Positions 54,901 through 64,000 of a stretch of 64,000 nt of DNA are shown piece by piece (the first letter of the stretch is position 1; the number at the start of each line of letters is the position of its first letter). The DNA lies in the NCBI GenBank assembly GCA_019054805.1, contig JAHQIY010000008.1, positions 171,501 through 235,500 on the forward strand. Reading direction: 5' to 3'. The notes under the pieces were generated by a model. That model was not told the origin of the DNA and did no database searches. It saw only the letters and a list, made by a program, of their open reading frames with translations. Source of the DNA: Brachionus manjavacas. Lineage: Eukaryota > Rotifera > Eurotatoria > Ploima > Brachionidae. A program made the translations under genes and the position numbers.

Positions 54901-57900
54901 TTCAATTTTCAATTGAATATTATTTAATATTCAACAAAAATTTATTATTTTTTCAATTGAAAAAATAATAAATTTTTGTTTTATTTTGGAGCAGAATTTT
55001 AAATATAAAAAAAATCCGAATTTGTTTGTTCATATTTAACTTAAATTTGAAATTTGAAATGTTCATAATTAACTTAAATTTGAAATTTGAAATGTTCATA
55101 ATTAACTTAAATAAACACAAGATCTAAATATTTAATGCACAAAACACTTTTAACCATAAAAATGAAAAACAGGAGGGGTTATATTATTTTAATTATTAAT
55201 TCATGCAAGGTCAAGTTATTAATTTTTAAAAAATAAATACAAGTTCAATATGTATTCTCGTCTAAACTAAATTATCCCAATTAACAGGTATCCACCCAAT
55301 TAACCGTTCGCCATAACCATAACACTTAAGTTTATACAAAAGTTTTTCATGTGAAACTTTATCAAAGGTCTTAGCAAAGTCCGATTAGACCACATCGACT
55401 ATCCGTATCCGTTAAAAACTCCTTGATTAATAAATCAGGGTATTTTATGCTTAAAATTTTCGCTTAAAATATTTTGCTTTCCTTTAATTTTTTGCTCCAA
55501 ACTTCACCACCCCTAGACCATTAGTATTTATTTACTTAAAAAAAAACTTTTTCCAAATCTTTAGACCTTAATCCAACTGAGATGGCTTTGAGGGAAAAAA
55601 AGATCAAAAAGAAAAAAAAATATGACATGTTAATTTTTAGTAAATAATTAATTTGTGTTACATTCCAAATTCTGATTTTTTTTCCTACTTTTTAAATTTT
55701 AATCGCTTCTCAAATGTCCACATAATTGTTTTTTAATTCTCTTTTTGGAAGCAGTGGGTTCAATTGTGGTATTATCATGACCATTTTGATTTTCATTATC
55801 ATCGCATTAGCCAAATTATTTTATCAAGAACATTCTATCATTTTATTTTTAGAAAGTATATTTTCGATTTTAATAATTTTTTGTTTCATTTCTAGAAAAA
55901 TTAAAAAGATTTAAAAGATTTAAAATTAATTAAAGAATATTGCATAAACAACCAACTGTGGCATTTCATCCAACTTTGAGACTTCAAAAAGTATTATCTA
56001 AAAGAGCCTAATTTGCTGATTTCTTTTACTAGTTTTTAGCGGTGCTCTCTTCTTAGGTTTAAAAGTAGATAAGTTCACTCTATTGACTAGATTAATCTTC
56101 TCATTACCAATGATTATTTTAAATCTCTTATTCCAAACTAATCATGACTAAATCCATTAGTCTTTCTGGATATGGACTAAATGCGCATTTGGAATCTTTC
56201 AATAATGTTTATGTTAGCTTTCATTGAAGAGTTCCAGACACCTACAGTGTATTCAGGATGTGGTCTAACAAGTCCTGTATACAAAATGAACATATTTAAA
56301 TACTAAATTGAAAATTAGAAATAGATTAGCTGTCTTTTAATTTTTAGTTTGCGCCCTTTTACTTAAAATCTACTAAAACGTCTTTTTTTTATTTCAATTG
56401 ATTTTTTGTCAAAAGATGATTTTCTTTTATTTAAAAAATTTACTTGGTAAAATAAAATTATTAAATAAAATAAAATAAAATCATTTTAATAAAATAATAA
56501 CATCAGCTAGAAAAATGAATTAGAAAAAAATAAATTTTAGTTCCTTTAAAAAAAAACATGAATTTTAATAAGATCTTATTCTATTTCGCAAGCTGATCTT
56601 TTAAGAGGCTTAAATATAACGACTAAATAAGAAAAAATTCAAGAACTTAAAAAAATCTTAAACAGGCCTCATTTAGAGAATGGGGTTCGAAATTAAAAAA
56701 AATAGCAGCAGTAAAATCATAAATGAGTTAAGTGATCCTCTAAATCAATTATCTAGTCAGTATGGAACCAGAAGTCATGATTATGGGTTTGAAAAATAAT
56801 TTACAATCAATCTTTAACCAATCTTTAATATTTTTTAAATCTTGAGAAAAATAAGAATCTTATAAGAATTCTTAACAAATCGTATTTTTAATAAAGATCC
56901 TTATTAAAAATCACTATTTGAGAACTGAAAAAAAATACACTTAAAATTTATTTAAAATAAAAACTCAAAACATTTAATAAAGGCCAATCGTGAACACTTT
57001 ATATTTTCTGTGTTTGGAGTTTTGCATGTGATATCAGGTGAAGAAAGTGAACGATTGACTCTTGATGAATGGAACCGATTTGCGGTTCTTTGGGAAGCGT
57101 GCTCTAAGATTAAATTTTTCAAGCAATTTTTATTCAGAAAATTTCTAAGCAGGTATTTATAGATAAAACTAAACAAAATTTTAAAATAAAATCTCAAAAT
57201 TTTTTTATTAAAGATGGAGAGTGAATTCAAAATTTTCTCAATTTCTAAAGCTTAAAAACAAAGTCTCCAAAAACATAATAATATCCATACCTTTCTACCA
57301 TGAAGCTCTAATTCACATATCCAAGCTCATTCAATCTATTTGTGACATTAAATTTTTGCCAGAATTTAATGATACAACAGTGGAGAGACAATCAATTCTT
57401 AACAAGCAAAAATTGAACAAAGGCTCCGATAATGAAAAAAAATTGTTCACCTTGGACATTTTTTTAAAGCAAGTCAACGAATATTCTATCAAGTGTGAGC
57501 AAATATTGGAATACTTTTTCATCTATGTTAAGTATGTGCTCAATCACACTCGACAAAGATATTTTGATAAGCTCAGATTCTACGAGGCCTTGGTCCACCA
57601 GGCTAGAATAATGTAACATTTTCAAATTCAAAATATAAGAAATTTTTTTTTATTTATTAAAAAAAAGTGATGTAAACAAATCAATGAGTATACAAAAAGA
57701 ATTTAGAACTAAAGCTGAAAGTGATCTTGACCAAGTTCATCATGAAATAAAGTATTAAAAAAAATTTTCAATTTAAAATTAATTTAATGATTGAAAAGCC
57801 TATTGGGAAATTTTGTATCTCTTGTTAGTTACCAACTTGGCAGCAATATACTGCAAATAATTAGACAGGAGCTAATACGCTTTCTGAAAGAGTTTGACCT

Positions 57901-60900
57901 ATGCAATTGTTCTGACCGAGGACCATTGTTTTTTGCCGAATTGGGTTTTGACAAAGAGGGTAAAATTTCGAAGTAAAAAAAATTTTTTTTTGTAATTTTC
58001 TTTACAAAAGATAAAGTGAATATGGTGCCGAGTGCAGACATTTTTGTCATGGACATCATGAAATGCATCAAAAGAATGCTAAATGCTATCATCTTTGCAA
58101 GTCAAATAATTGATTATGAAGGCACTATAAAAGATAAGGAGAAATACGGAAAGACATTAATTGAGTATTTTTTTATTTTAATTTTAAGGACAAAAATTTT
58201 GATTATTATTTAGCTATAAAATCGATGATGACGAAGAAATAAGTGATGAAATAAGCCAAAAATTAGAAGATCGAAGATCGGATTATTATTACGAAAATAT
58301 GATTGATAAAATAAGAAATGATGTACCTGTTCAAAAACCAGAGCTGAATTTTGTTAAAGGTATGTTAATTTTAGACCAAATTTTAACCCATTTAGTTAAA
58401 CCATAGAGCTAAAAACACGAGAAAAAAATATATTTTCCAAACTAATAATAAAATACAAGGAGAATTTGACATAAACTTTTAATATTCAAAAAAGTAAAAT
58501 TAAATCAAGTTTATATGGGAATTTTTTAAAAATAAATCTAAAGGTTAAAATAAAACAAATAGAATTGGTTTTTATTAACAAAAGTTCAAACAGGATAAAA
58601 TTCAAATTTAGTTTTTAATAAAATTTGAATGCATTCAATACACTTTTTTATTTAAATTTTTTGACCAAATTTTGGAAGCAAATTTTATGAGAATTATCGA
58701 ATTAGATTTTCTTGAATTAAATATTTTTATTTTTTTTTATTTAAAATATAGTTTGGGATGGAATCTCAGAATGATTGGAATGGAACTTAGTCCTTCTTTT
58801 CAGCCCCTTGCTTGAATTAACATATTAAAAAAAAAGTTTATTTACTTTTATTGAATCCTATTTATTTAATTCTATTTAAGTTTATGATTAATTTTTGATG
58901 TTCAATATGATCAAATTAAGTTTAAACTATGAAATTATTTTTTTTTCTTAATCTAATTAATGCAGAGATAAATTTTTGGATTTAGCATATTATGTCAAAT
59001 AAAATGGTAGACTCTGTAATGCACATTGCAGAGTGAATTTCATCTAAACGATGCTATTTTGAGGGAGTAATTTTTCAGAATTTTGCAGATCTTACCTCCA
59101 GGATTAATAAAGTATTTTAAATCAAAAAATGTATCTATGAATTTATTCTATTAGGAAATAACAATTTATTTCATAGTTAAAACTTTATTTAATCATATTG
59201 ATCATCAAAAATTGATCATCAACTTTAAGTTGCTATTATTTCGTAGATCAAAGATTTTTCTTTTTTTAATTAAATAGTAGTAGTAGTAGTAATTATAATT
59301 GCTACGCTTTCGTGTTAAGTCCGGTTATATCCTGACCATAAGCAATAATTTAGTCTTTCAAAAGTATGTCTAAATTAGTTTTAAAAATGTTTGTTGATTT
59401 TGATTCTATAACTTTGTTTCCAAGCTGATTCCAATCATTGACTATTCTGTTGGTGAAAAAGTTGAATCTTGGTGCACAGTTTATGACAATTTCTCTTCTT
59501 AACCTGTAGTTGTTGCCTCTTGTTTTATTTACACCAAAAACCTTGTCTGGTTGTTTATACCAGTTGACTTGATCGTAATTATTGAGCAACTTAAACATTT
59601 GTATTAAATCACCTCTCTTTCTTCTTGTTTTAAGTGTTGTAAGTTTTAGCCTTCTTAGTCTTTTTTGAGTCTTTTTTACTTTTTGATTTACAGTAAAAAT
59701 GTAAAGTCTCGATTTTGGACTTTAGGGATTTAAGCCAAGAAATAAATAAAAAAATTTGAAAAAAGTTTATTAAATGGAATTCAAAAGTAAATAATAATAA
59801 AGTAGTGGTTAATATAGTAGTTAGTGGTTAGTGAGCGCTGCTTGCAGTTAAGACTAGACTAAACTTAAATGAGAACTAAAGAGAAAGAGTGAGAGACGTC
59901 CAAACTCAGGTCTTTACAAAACGATAAAAAGAAAAAAATCTTGTCATTTATGCTTTATTATTTCTTATTAAAAAATAATATTGAATAATTTATTTATTCA
60001 TTAGATTCGACCTTAATCACTTTTCAATAAAGTCATCAAATTTATCACATTATTAAAAAATGTTAAAAATATGATCAAAAAGAATAAAAATATAAAAAAA
60101 AATACATGATCAATGAAGAAACCAAAAAAATTATGTTTTTTCTCTTATTAAAAAAAAAAAATTTAAATTTAAATTTTTACCATTAAATCGACTTTACGTT
60201 TTTTTTCAATCTTTTTATTTGTTTCGTTCTACCTGTCTCATTGAATAATCTAACTAAATATTTCTATTTTTGATTTTATTTTTTAAATTGACAGACAGGA
60301 CATTAAAAATATCGAAAAAGAAAATAAATTATAGCTATTTGTTTTTAATAGTTTTAGAAAAATAAAAATTAAATTAAAGAAATTTTTTTTAATTGTAAAT
60401 TTATTCTTTTAGATTACGATGAAAATTTACTTGATAAAAAGCTTGTTTTGAAATATAAAGAAAAATTTTTGAAAATAGACAATTATGTAGTGAGAGCTCA
60501 AGCGAACCCACTCAAATCTGTTTCTTTTACAGACATAATTTTGAACGAGTAAATTGAATTTAATACAAAATAAATTTCATTTTTTAATTAATTAATAACT
60601 AGTGAAATATTGAACGGGTTCATAAACCGAGTCAGAGAAAGCCTTAGTCTGGCTACTGGCGAAATAAAGCTTTTTTGTGAGCAAAACTCTTGGCTCAACG
60701 ACATAAAAAAATATGTGTCCGATTGGAATAGAAGACTATTCCATGAATGGAAAAAAAATGGTGCTGCTGAAATCGAGCACCAATTGAACAAAATAAACAA
60801 CTGGACCGACAATATAAGAAATAATTTTAGCAAGATTGTCATCACCCAAAATAAAATACTCAAAATTCAAACAACTCCAATTGAAAATTACCTATTGCCC

Positions 60901-61938
60901 AAGTTGGACACAATTTACAGTGACATTTGCGAAAATCTTGTCACCGAAATAAACAAGGACACGTCAAATTTAATACTAGCCATTAATAAAATTATTGATG
61001 TAAACTTTTTTGAAAATTTAATTTTTTTATTATTTTTTTAAATTATTTTCATTTAATTTTTCTAAGGAAATTGAAGAAAAGCCAAAAAGTATTGAAGACT
61101 TTGCCAGATATGCTAAAAAAGCTGCTAAATACAAAACTGACATTGTCAAATACGAGACTGAAATTAATTTAATTAAATCCTTAAACGAAGTGCTCAGAGT
61201 CAATTATAGACCATTGAGTATTGAAGAAGAACAACTGGACACACAGCTACAAGATGCTTGGAAATTTTTTCTTGCCAAAATTCAAGAAACTGCAGTCTAC
61301 GTAAATACACAATCTCCGAGCATCCTCGAACAACTGGAAGCTTTATACAATGTATTTTTTTTTCTTATTAATCATTCTTAATTTTCTAAATTTTTGGTCA
61401 ATAATTTTTTGTTAGAAATACCTGGAGGAAGCTAGGCAAATTCATTTTACAGGAACGACTGGGATTTACTTGGACCCGAGTCAGGACTCGACCAAAATAA
61501 TCGAAAATCTAAAGATTGTAAAAATTATTTTTTTGTAATCTATTTTGATTTTGTCTAATTTTTATTTAGTTGTGTCACGATTTGGCCAGTGTGGAAAAAA
61601 TTTTGTACCAATGTGCAATGTGGCGCGAGGCTATCACGGATCAAGTCGAGGACATGTCTTTTTTGAGTCGGCTCTCCAGTCAATTGATTGCCAGAAAAGA
61701 TTTGTGGAAATATTACCAAGTAACGTTTCATCACATAAAAGACTGGAAAAAGACAGACATAAAAAAATTGCCAGTCAAAAAAATCGAGGAGAAAATTTCG
61801 TTTTGGGAAGCGCAAGCACAGGAAATTAAAAAATCTCTGATTGAAGAGGATCAAGTTTGGTCAAGTTGGTGGCAATTGTTGATCATGTTTAAATCTAACA
61901 TGGCTTGGATCGAAAAGCTTGCCAGTGATTTTTTTAAA
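51980..61938 (+). CDS. Axonemal dynein heavy chain, N-terminal tail (partial)
   Basis: Seventeen exons join in phase: 51980-52098, 52149-52250, 52308-52686, 52734-52818, 52875-53074, 53123-53272, 56983-57152, 57214-57612, 57668-57751, 57799-57959, 58011-58164, 58214-58359, 60413-60548, 60603-60999, 61067-61351, 61416-61517 and 61570-61938. All have GT..AG introns. They give 1,146 codons and the gene continues past 61938. The start ATG has an in-frame TAG nine bases upstream. Diagnostic: [40 protein letters not shown] and [13 protein letters not shown] (codons about 340-405). This is the conserved tail block of axonemal heavy chains; helical bundles follow. The AAA motor ring lies outside the window. 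Heavy chains power ciliary beating. The tail resembles single-headed inner-arm types, but the paralogue cannot be named. Introns 6, 12 and 17 are swollen by transposons. Confidence 0.85.
53460..53650 (-). mobile_element. LINE C-terminal tail fragment
   Basis: The minus strand reads [20 protein letters not shown], then [15 protein letters not shown]. This is the 'R..FF..RV...WN.LP..VV.A' block that ends CR1/L2-type ORF2. It lies in dynein intron 6, directly downstream of a related but different LINE. Confidence 0.7.
53655..55440 (-). mobile_element. CR1/L2-like LINE in dynein intron 6
   Basis: Minus-strand ORF2 3' half. It starts with [20 protein letters not shown] (motif A, about 55380-55320). 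After the insert 54627-55287 it reads [30 protein letters not shown] (about 54555-54495) and [20 protein letters not shown]. It ends with [18 protein letters not shown] and [27 protein letters not shown]. The last 130 residues (54085-53693) are open, and a few stops occur earlier. It is antisense to dynein. Confidence 0.8.
54627..55287. mobile_element. Insertion inside the CR1/L2-like LINE
   Basis: The host frame breaks after ...RLIGWI and resumes at RSFLSDRSQ, with GTATCC on both sides (54621-54626 and 55288-55293). The insert begins AGTGGCGTAGCCAGGATTTT, a terminal sequence common among eukaryotic DNA-transposon repeats. It is AT-rich and non-coding. I found no matching inverted end on the right, so its class is open. 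Confidence 0.65.
55540..55625 (+). mobile_element. Tc1/mariner transposase scrap
   Basis: The frame reads [19 protein letters not shown]. The 'DLNP.E' signature is the third catalytic region of Tc1/mariner transposases (normally SPDLNPIE..W...K). Nothing else of the protein is visible nearby. Confidence 0.45.
55990..56300 (-). mobile_element. LINE C-terminal fragment in dynein intron 6
   Basis: The minus strand reads [20 protein letters not shown], then [14 protein letters not shown]. This matches 'LY..LVRPHLEY...VW.P....I..IE..Q.R' of CR1/L2-type LINEs. A tail follows with a stop. Confidence 0.7.
59281..59699 (-). mobile_element. LINE 3' end, twin of 30765-31101
   Basis: The minus strand reads [20 protein letters not shown], then [20 protein letters not shown] ... 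[11 protein letters not shown] and a stop. It ends in the same TTATGGTC..CCGGACTTAA 3' region and a (TAG/TAC)n tail. It is almost identical to the nested copy at 30765 but extends further 5'. Confidence 0.85.
59700..59918. mobile_element. Possible solo LTR
   Basis: The 219-bp block starts TGTAAAGTCTCG and ends CAGGTCTTTACA, giving TG..CA termini with an inverted TGTAAAG. It is richer in G and C than its neighbours. It directly abuts the truncated LINE. No 4-6-bp target duplication is evident (AAAAA/AAACG), so this is tentative. Confidence 0.3.
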
Positions 61939-62019
61939 GTAATTTATTTTAATCTTTTCAAGTTTTAAATAAAAACCCGAAATTCAGAGAAAAAATTAAA
62001 ATTAAACAATATTTTAAAC

Positions 62020-62300
62020 CAGACTTGTCTATAAGTCACAGTTTTAAGTCTATGTCACAAAAATTTAAGTCAAAGTCATGACTTGCACAAAATTTTTTAA
62101 TAATACCTGCTTCATCTGGACCAGTTGAAAAAATTATTTTCTAAATCTGGTTACATTTAAAGAGCACATAGGTCAAGATTAACGTCAAGGAATTTGGAAG
62201 CAACTACTTTATTGGTATCAAATATGGATTTAATAAATCATTGACTTGACTTAAAAAAAAAAAGACTTAAGACTTGTGACTTAAAAAGTTAGGTGACTAA
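62020..62300. repeat. AAGTC-type hAT MITE fragment
   Basis: Begins CAGACTTGTCTATAAGTC like the complete element at 5661. On the right it has an inverted arm rich in AAGTCAAGTCAATG and AAGTCACAAGTC. The right terminus is lost or diverged. It lies in dynein intron 17. Confidence 0.65.
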
Positions 62301-62925
62301 GTTTAATATTAAGTGACCATTGTTATTAAATCGGTGACAAATAAAATAATCGATCGATTTTATCATTTTTTTTTGTAGAATGAGCTAAAATTAAAGTTAA
62401 ATTATTTTAAAAGTCAATTTTTAATTTTGTATATCAACAGGCTAGTGGCCATATCTATTTTATTTGATTTTAAAATTTTTAATAAATTAAAATATGCTAT
62501 TTAGAAAATCATTTAAAACAGTAAATCATTGAACTATTTAAGTTTAATTTTTTGAAAATTTGTTAATATCAAATTAATATTATTGAATATTGAATGCTTG
62601 AAAGTTCAACATCGATCTCTTGATCAAAAATCTTTTCATCAGTCTTGTAAAAAAAATCCAAATGTTTTTTCACCATTAACTTCTTTTGACGCTGGAAATT
62701 CAATCAGTTTCTCACTATTCCTTAAATTTTGTTTAAAATTTCTTGAGTCATATTTTTTATCAATTTCAATCTTAAATTATCAAGTGAATTATGAAAAAAA
62801 AAGAATTTTATAAGCAAAAGATAACATTCTTTCCAGTATTCTATGCTGAATTGATAATTCCAGCAGTAAAGTGACTTTATGTCGCTTTTGTAACCAGATT
62901 TATTTTGTTGACTGGTCACCTAATA

Positions 62926-63638
62926 TGTGACCAAGGAAAAAAATTTTTTAAGTATCTGATTTCAAAAAAATAAATAAAAAGTATTATTTATGCATCTTTG
63001 AGATGTGTTGCTTTACATGTACATTTAAACAATCACCAAATTCAGACCCTTGCAAGGAACCAAATATAGATTCAATGTTTTTTCCTTTTTTTCATCTCCA
63101 TTTTTAGTGTAGTGCCTTAATTGAATTGAATCATCATTGAATTGAGACATTGAATCTACATTTGATTCCTTGAAAGAGTCTAAATATGGGTCCTAATCTG
63201 GGTCTGAATTTGGGGATCATATAAATTAAATCAGAAGAGTTAAATGGGCTCAAGTTTGTACAAAACTTGGCCAATTTTAATGAAAGTGACGAAGAAAGTT
63301 TTGCACAGATAGAAAGAATCACAGTAAAAGAGAGTGAAATTTTCGCAACAGATTCTGCTGATGAAGAAGAAGATGTTGAGTCAACTGTTGGAGAGTTTAT
63401 TGAAGCCATTAATAAACTTAAAATAAGTGAGAGAAGTATTTAAAATTGTATCAAAAGTTCCAACTGCTTCTGAAGAAACACAATTTTCAGTCAAAAGAGC
63501 CCTGAGCAAAAATAGCTTGTCCAGAGTGCAGTAAATTAATGAAAAATGAGAGTGGTGTAAAGCAAAACATCACAAAGATGTACTTTTTGCTTATTTTTTT
63601 TGAGATCAAGTATTTAAAAAAAATTTTCCTTGGTCACA
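62926..63638. mobile_element. TA-flanked transposon with ~95-bp inverted ends
   Basis: The left end TGTGACCAAGGAAAAAAATT and the right end TGTGACCAAGGAAAATTTTT (read inward) are inverted copies extending about 95 bases (through ...TTGAGATGTGTTGCTTTACA). TA lies at both flanks (62924-62925, 63639-63640). This fits the Tc1/mariner/pogo superfamily. Confidence 0.8.
63215..63442 (+). pseudogene. Acidic C-terminal transposase-like scrap
   Basis: Plus-strand frame SEELNGLKFVQNLANFNESD, then ATDSADEEEDVESTVGEFIE ending KLKISERSI and a stop. A second scrap (about 63445-63535) reads VPTASEETQFSVKRALSKNS in another frame. It lies within the inverted-end element, so it is presumably the tail of that element's transposase. 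The acidic tail plus TA ends recall pogo-type proteins, but the match is too short to name. The minus-strand Ser-rich frame here is a shadow. Confidence 0.4.
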
Positions 63639-64000
63639 TAAATTTTGTTTACTGGACGTAAATTTTGTTTTTTGTTTACTGTTTTAAATAATTTTTAATC
63701 TTGATCAAATCTCTGGTATCTTTGGAGTTCTTCATTTCTTAAAATTAATTGTGACATTATTGATTCATTTAACGATTGTATTAATAAAAGATTTGATAAT
63801 TCCAACATTAATTTAATTACAACTCAATTTTTTTTGATAACAGACCACAACAAGTGACAATATAAAATTTTAGTACAAAAAAGAAAAAGGTTTTGAAATG
63901 TAAACATAACTAAAAACTGTGAAATTTTCAGTATTAATTAAAATATGCTAAAAAATGAAAAGTTGTTGCAGAGCTTAAAATTCACAAGTAAAAATTTGTA

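Larger units (their letters stand above)
58360..60412. other. Dynein intron 12, enlarged by retroelement pieces
   Basis: Contains a repeat fragment near 58980-59110 (GCACATTGCAGAGTGAAT..., like the 19879 MITE interior), a LINE 3' end (59281-59699) and an LTR-like block (59700-59918). No other coding signal is seen. Confidence 0.6.

Noticed and set aside
55726..55914. 62-residue hydrophobic plus-strand frame
   Set aside because: Lies in dynein intron 6 and is Ile/Phe-rich; not distinguishable from chance.
61545..61854. Open frames overlapping dynein exon 17 on both strands
   Set aside because: The dynein frame joins its neighbours in phase and has sensible content; the others do not.
63134..63409. 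Ser-rich minus-strand frame
   Set aside because: Antisense to the acidic plus-strand scrap in the TA-flanked element.
1..64000. CRISPR array, bacterial operon or ribosomal RNA genes
   Set aside because: No direct repeats with uniform spacers, no ribosome-binding-site spacing and no rRNA-like sequence. All genes are intron-split and eukaryotic.

Overview
This window is eukaryotic nuclear DNA. It is strongly AT-rich, with genes split by short GT..AG introns of roughly 35-60 bases that are often enlarged by inserted repeats. An axonemal dynein heavy chain points to a ciliated organism, and a mucin/EGF/transmembrane protein points to an animal. Base composition, intron size and the mix of transposons would fit a monogonont rotifer such as Brachionus. 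That is an impression, not a demonstrated assignment.

Host genes. (1) A large minus-strand gene starts at 9760 with two cadherin-like beta-sandwich repeats and runs left through helical/TPR exons. Twelve to thirteen exons could be placed with consistent splice phases, and it probably leaves the window at position 1. (2) A minus-strand gene of unknown function lies between 23399 and 20669, split by repeats, beside a small two-exon gene at 23573-23947. (3) A minus-strand WD-like/mucin/EGF/transmembrane gene at 32830-35094 has two broken relatives upstream at 35.4 and 37.1-37.9 kb. (4) A small two-exon minus-strand gene lies at 42595-43058. (5) The N-terminal tail of an axonemal dynein heavy chain runs on the plus strand from 51980 to 61938: 17 exons and 1,146 codons, all in phase, continuing beyond the window.

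Most of the rest is mobile DNA, often nested. DNA transposons: an apparently intact Mutator-like element (16795-19724) with an 8-bp target duplication, encoding a 799-residue FLYWCH/MULE transposase fused to a Ulp1-type cysteine protease; a broken DDE/SWIM transposase element (12229-15759) inside an older palindromic repeat; a piggyBac-type element (35661-36560) bounded by TTAA; a pogo-like element (45527-46286) inserted at TA in a LINE; KDZ-like and CACTA-like remnants; and several MITEs with legible target duplications (5661, 7310, 8301, 19879, 20863, 62926). Retroelements: many LINE pieces (endonuclease, reverse transcriptase, zinc-knuckle ORF1 and 3' tails), a Ty3/gypsy integrase remnant and a possible solo LTR.

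The host genes show no operon-like link to one another. The main relation is genes versus repeats: insertions sit mostly in introns (dynein introns 6, 12 and 17; the beta-sandwich gene's introns 1, 2 and the last large one) and leave the reconstructed reading frames intact.
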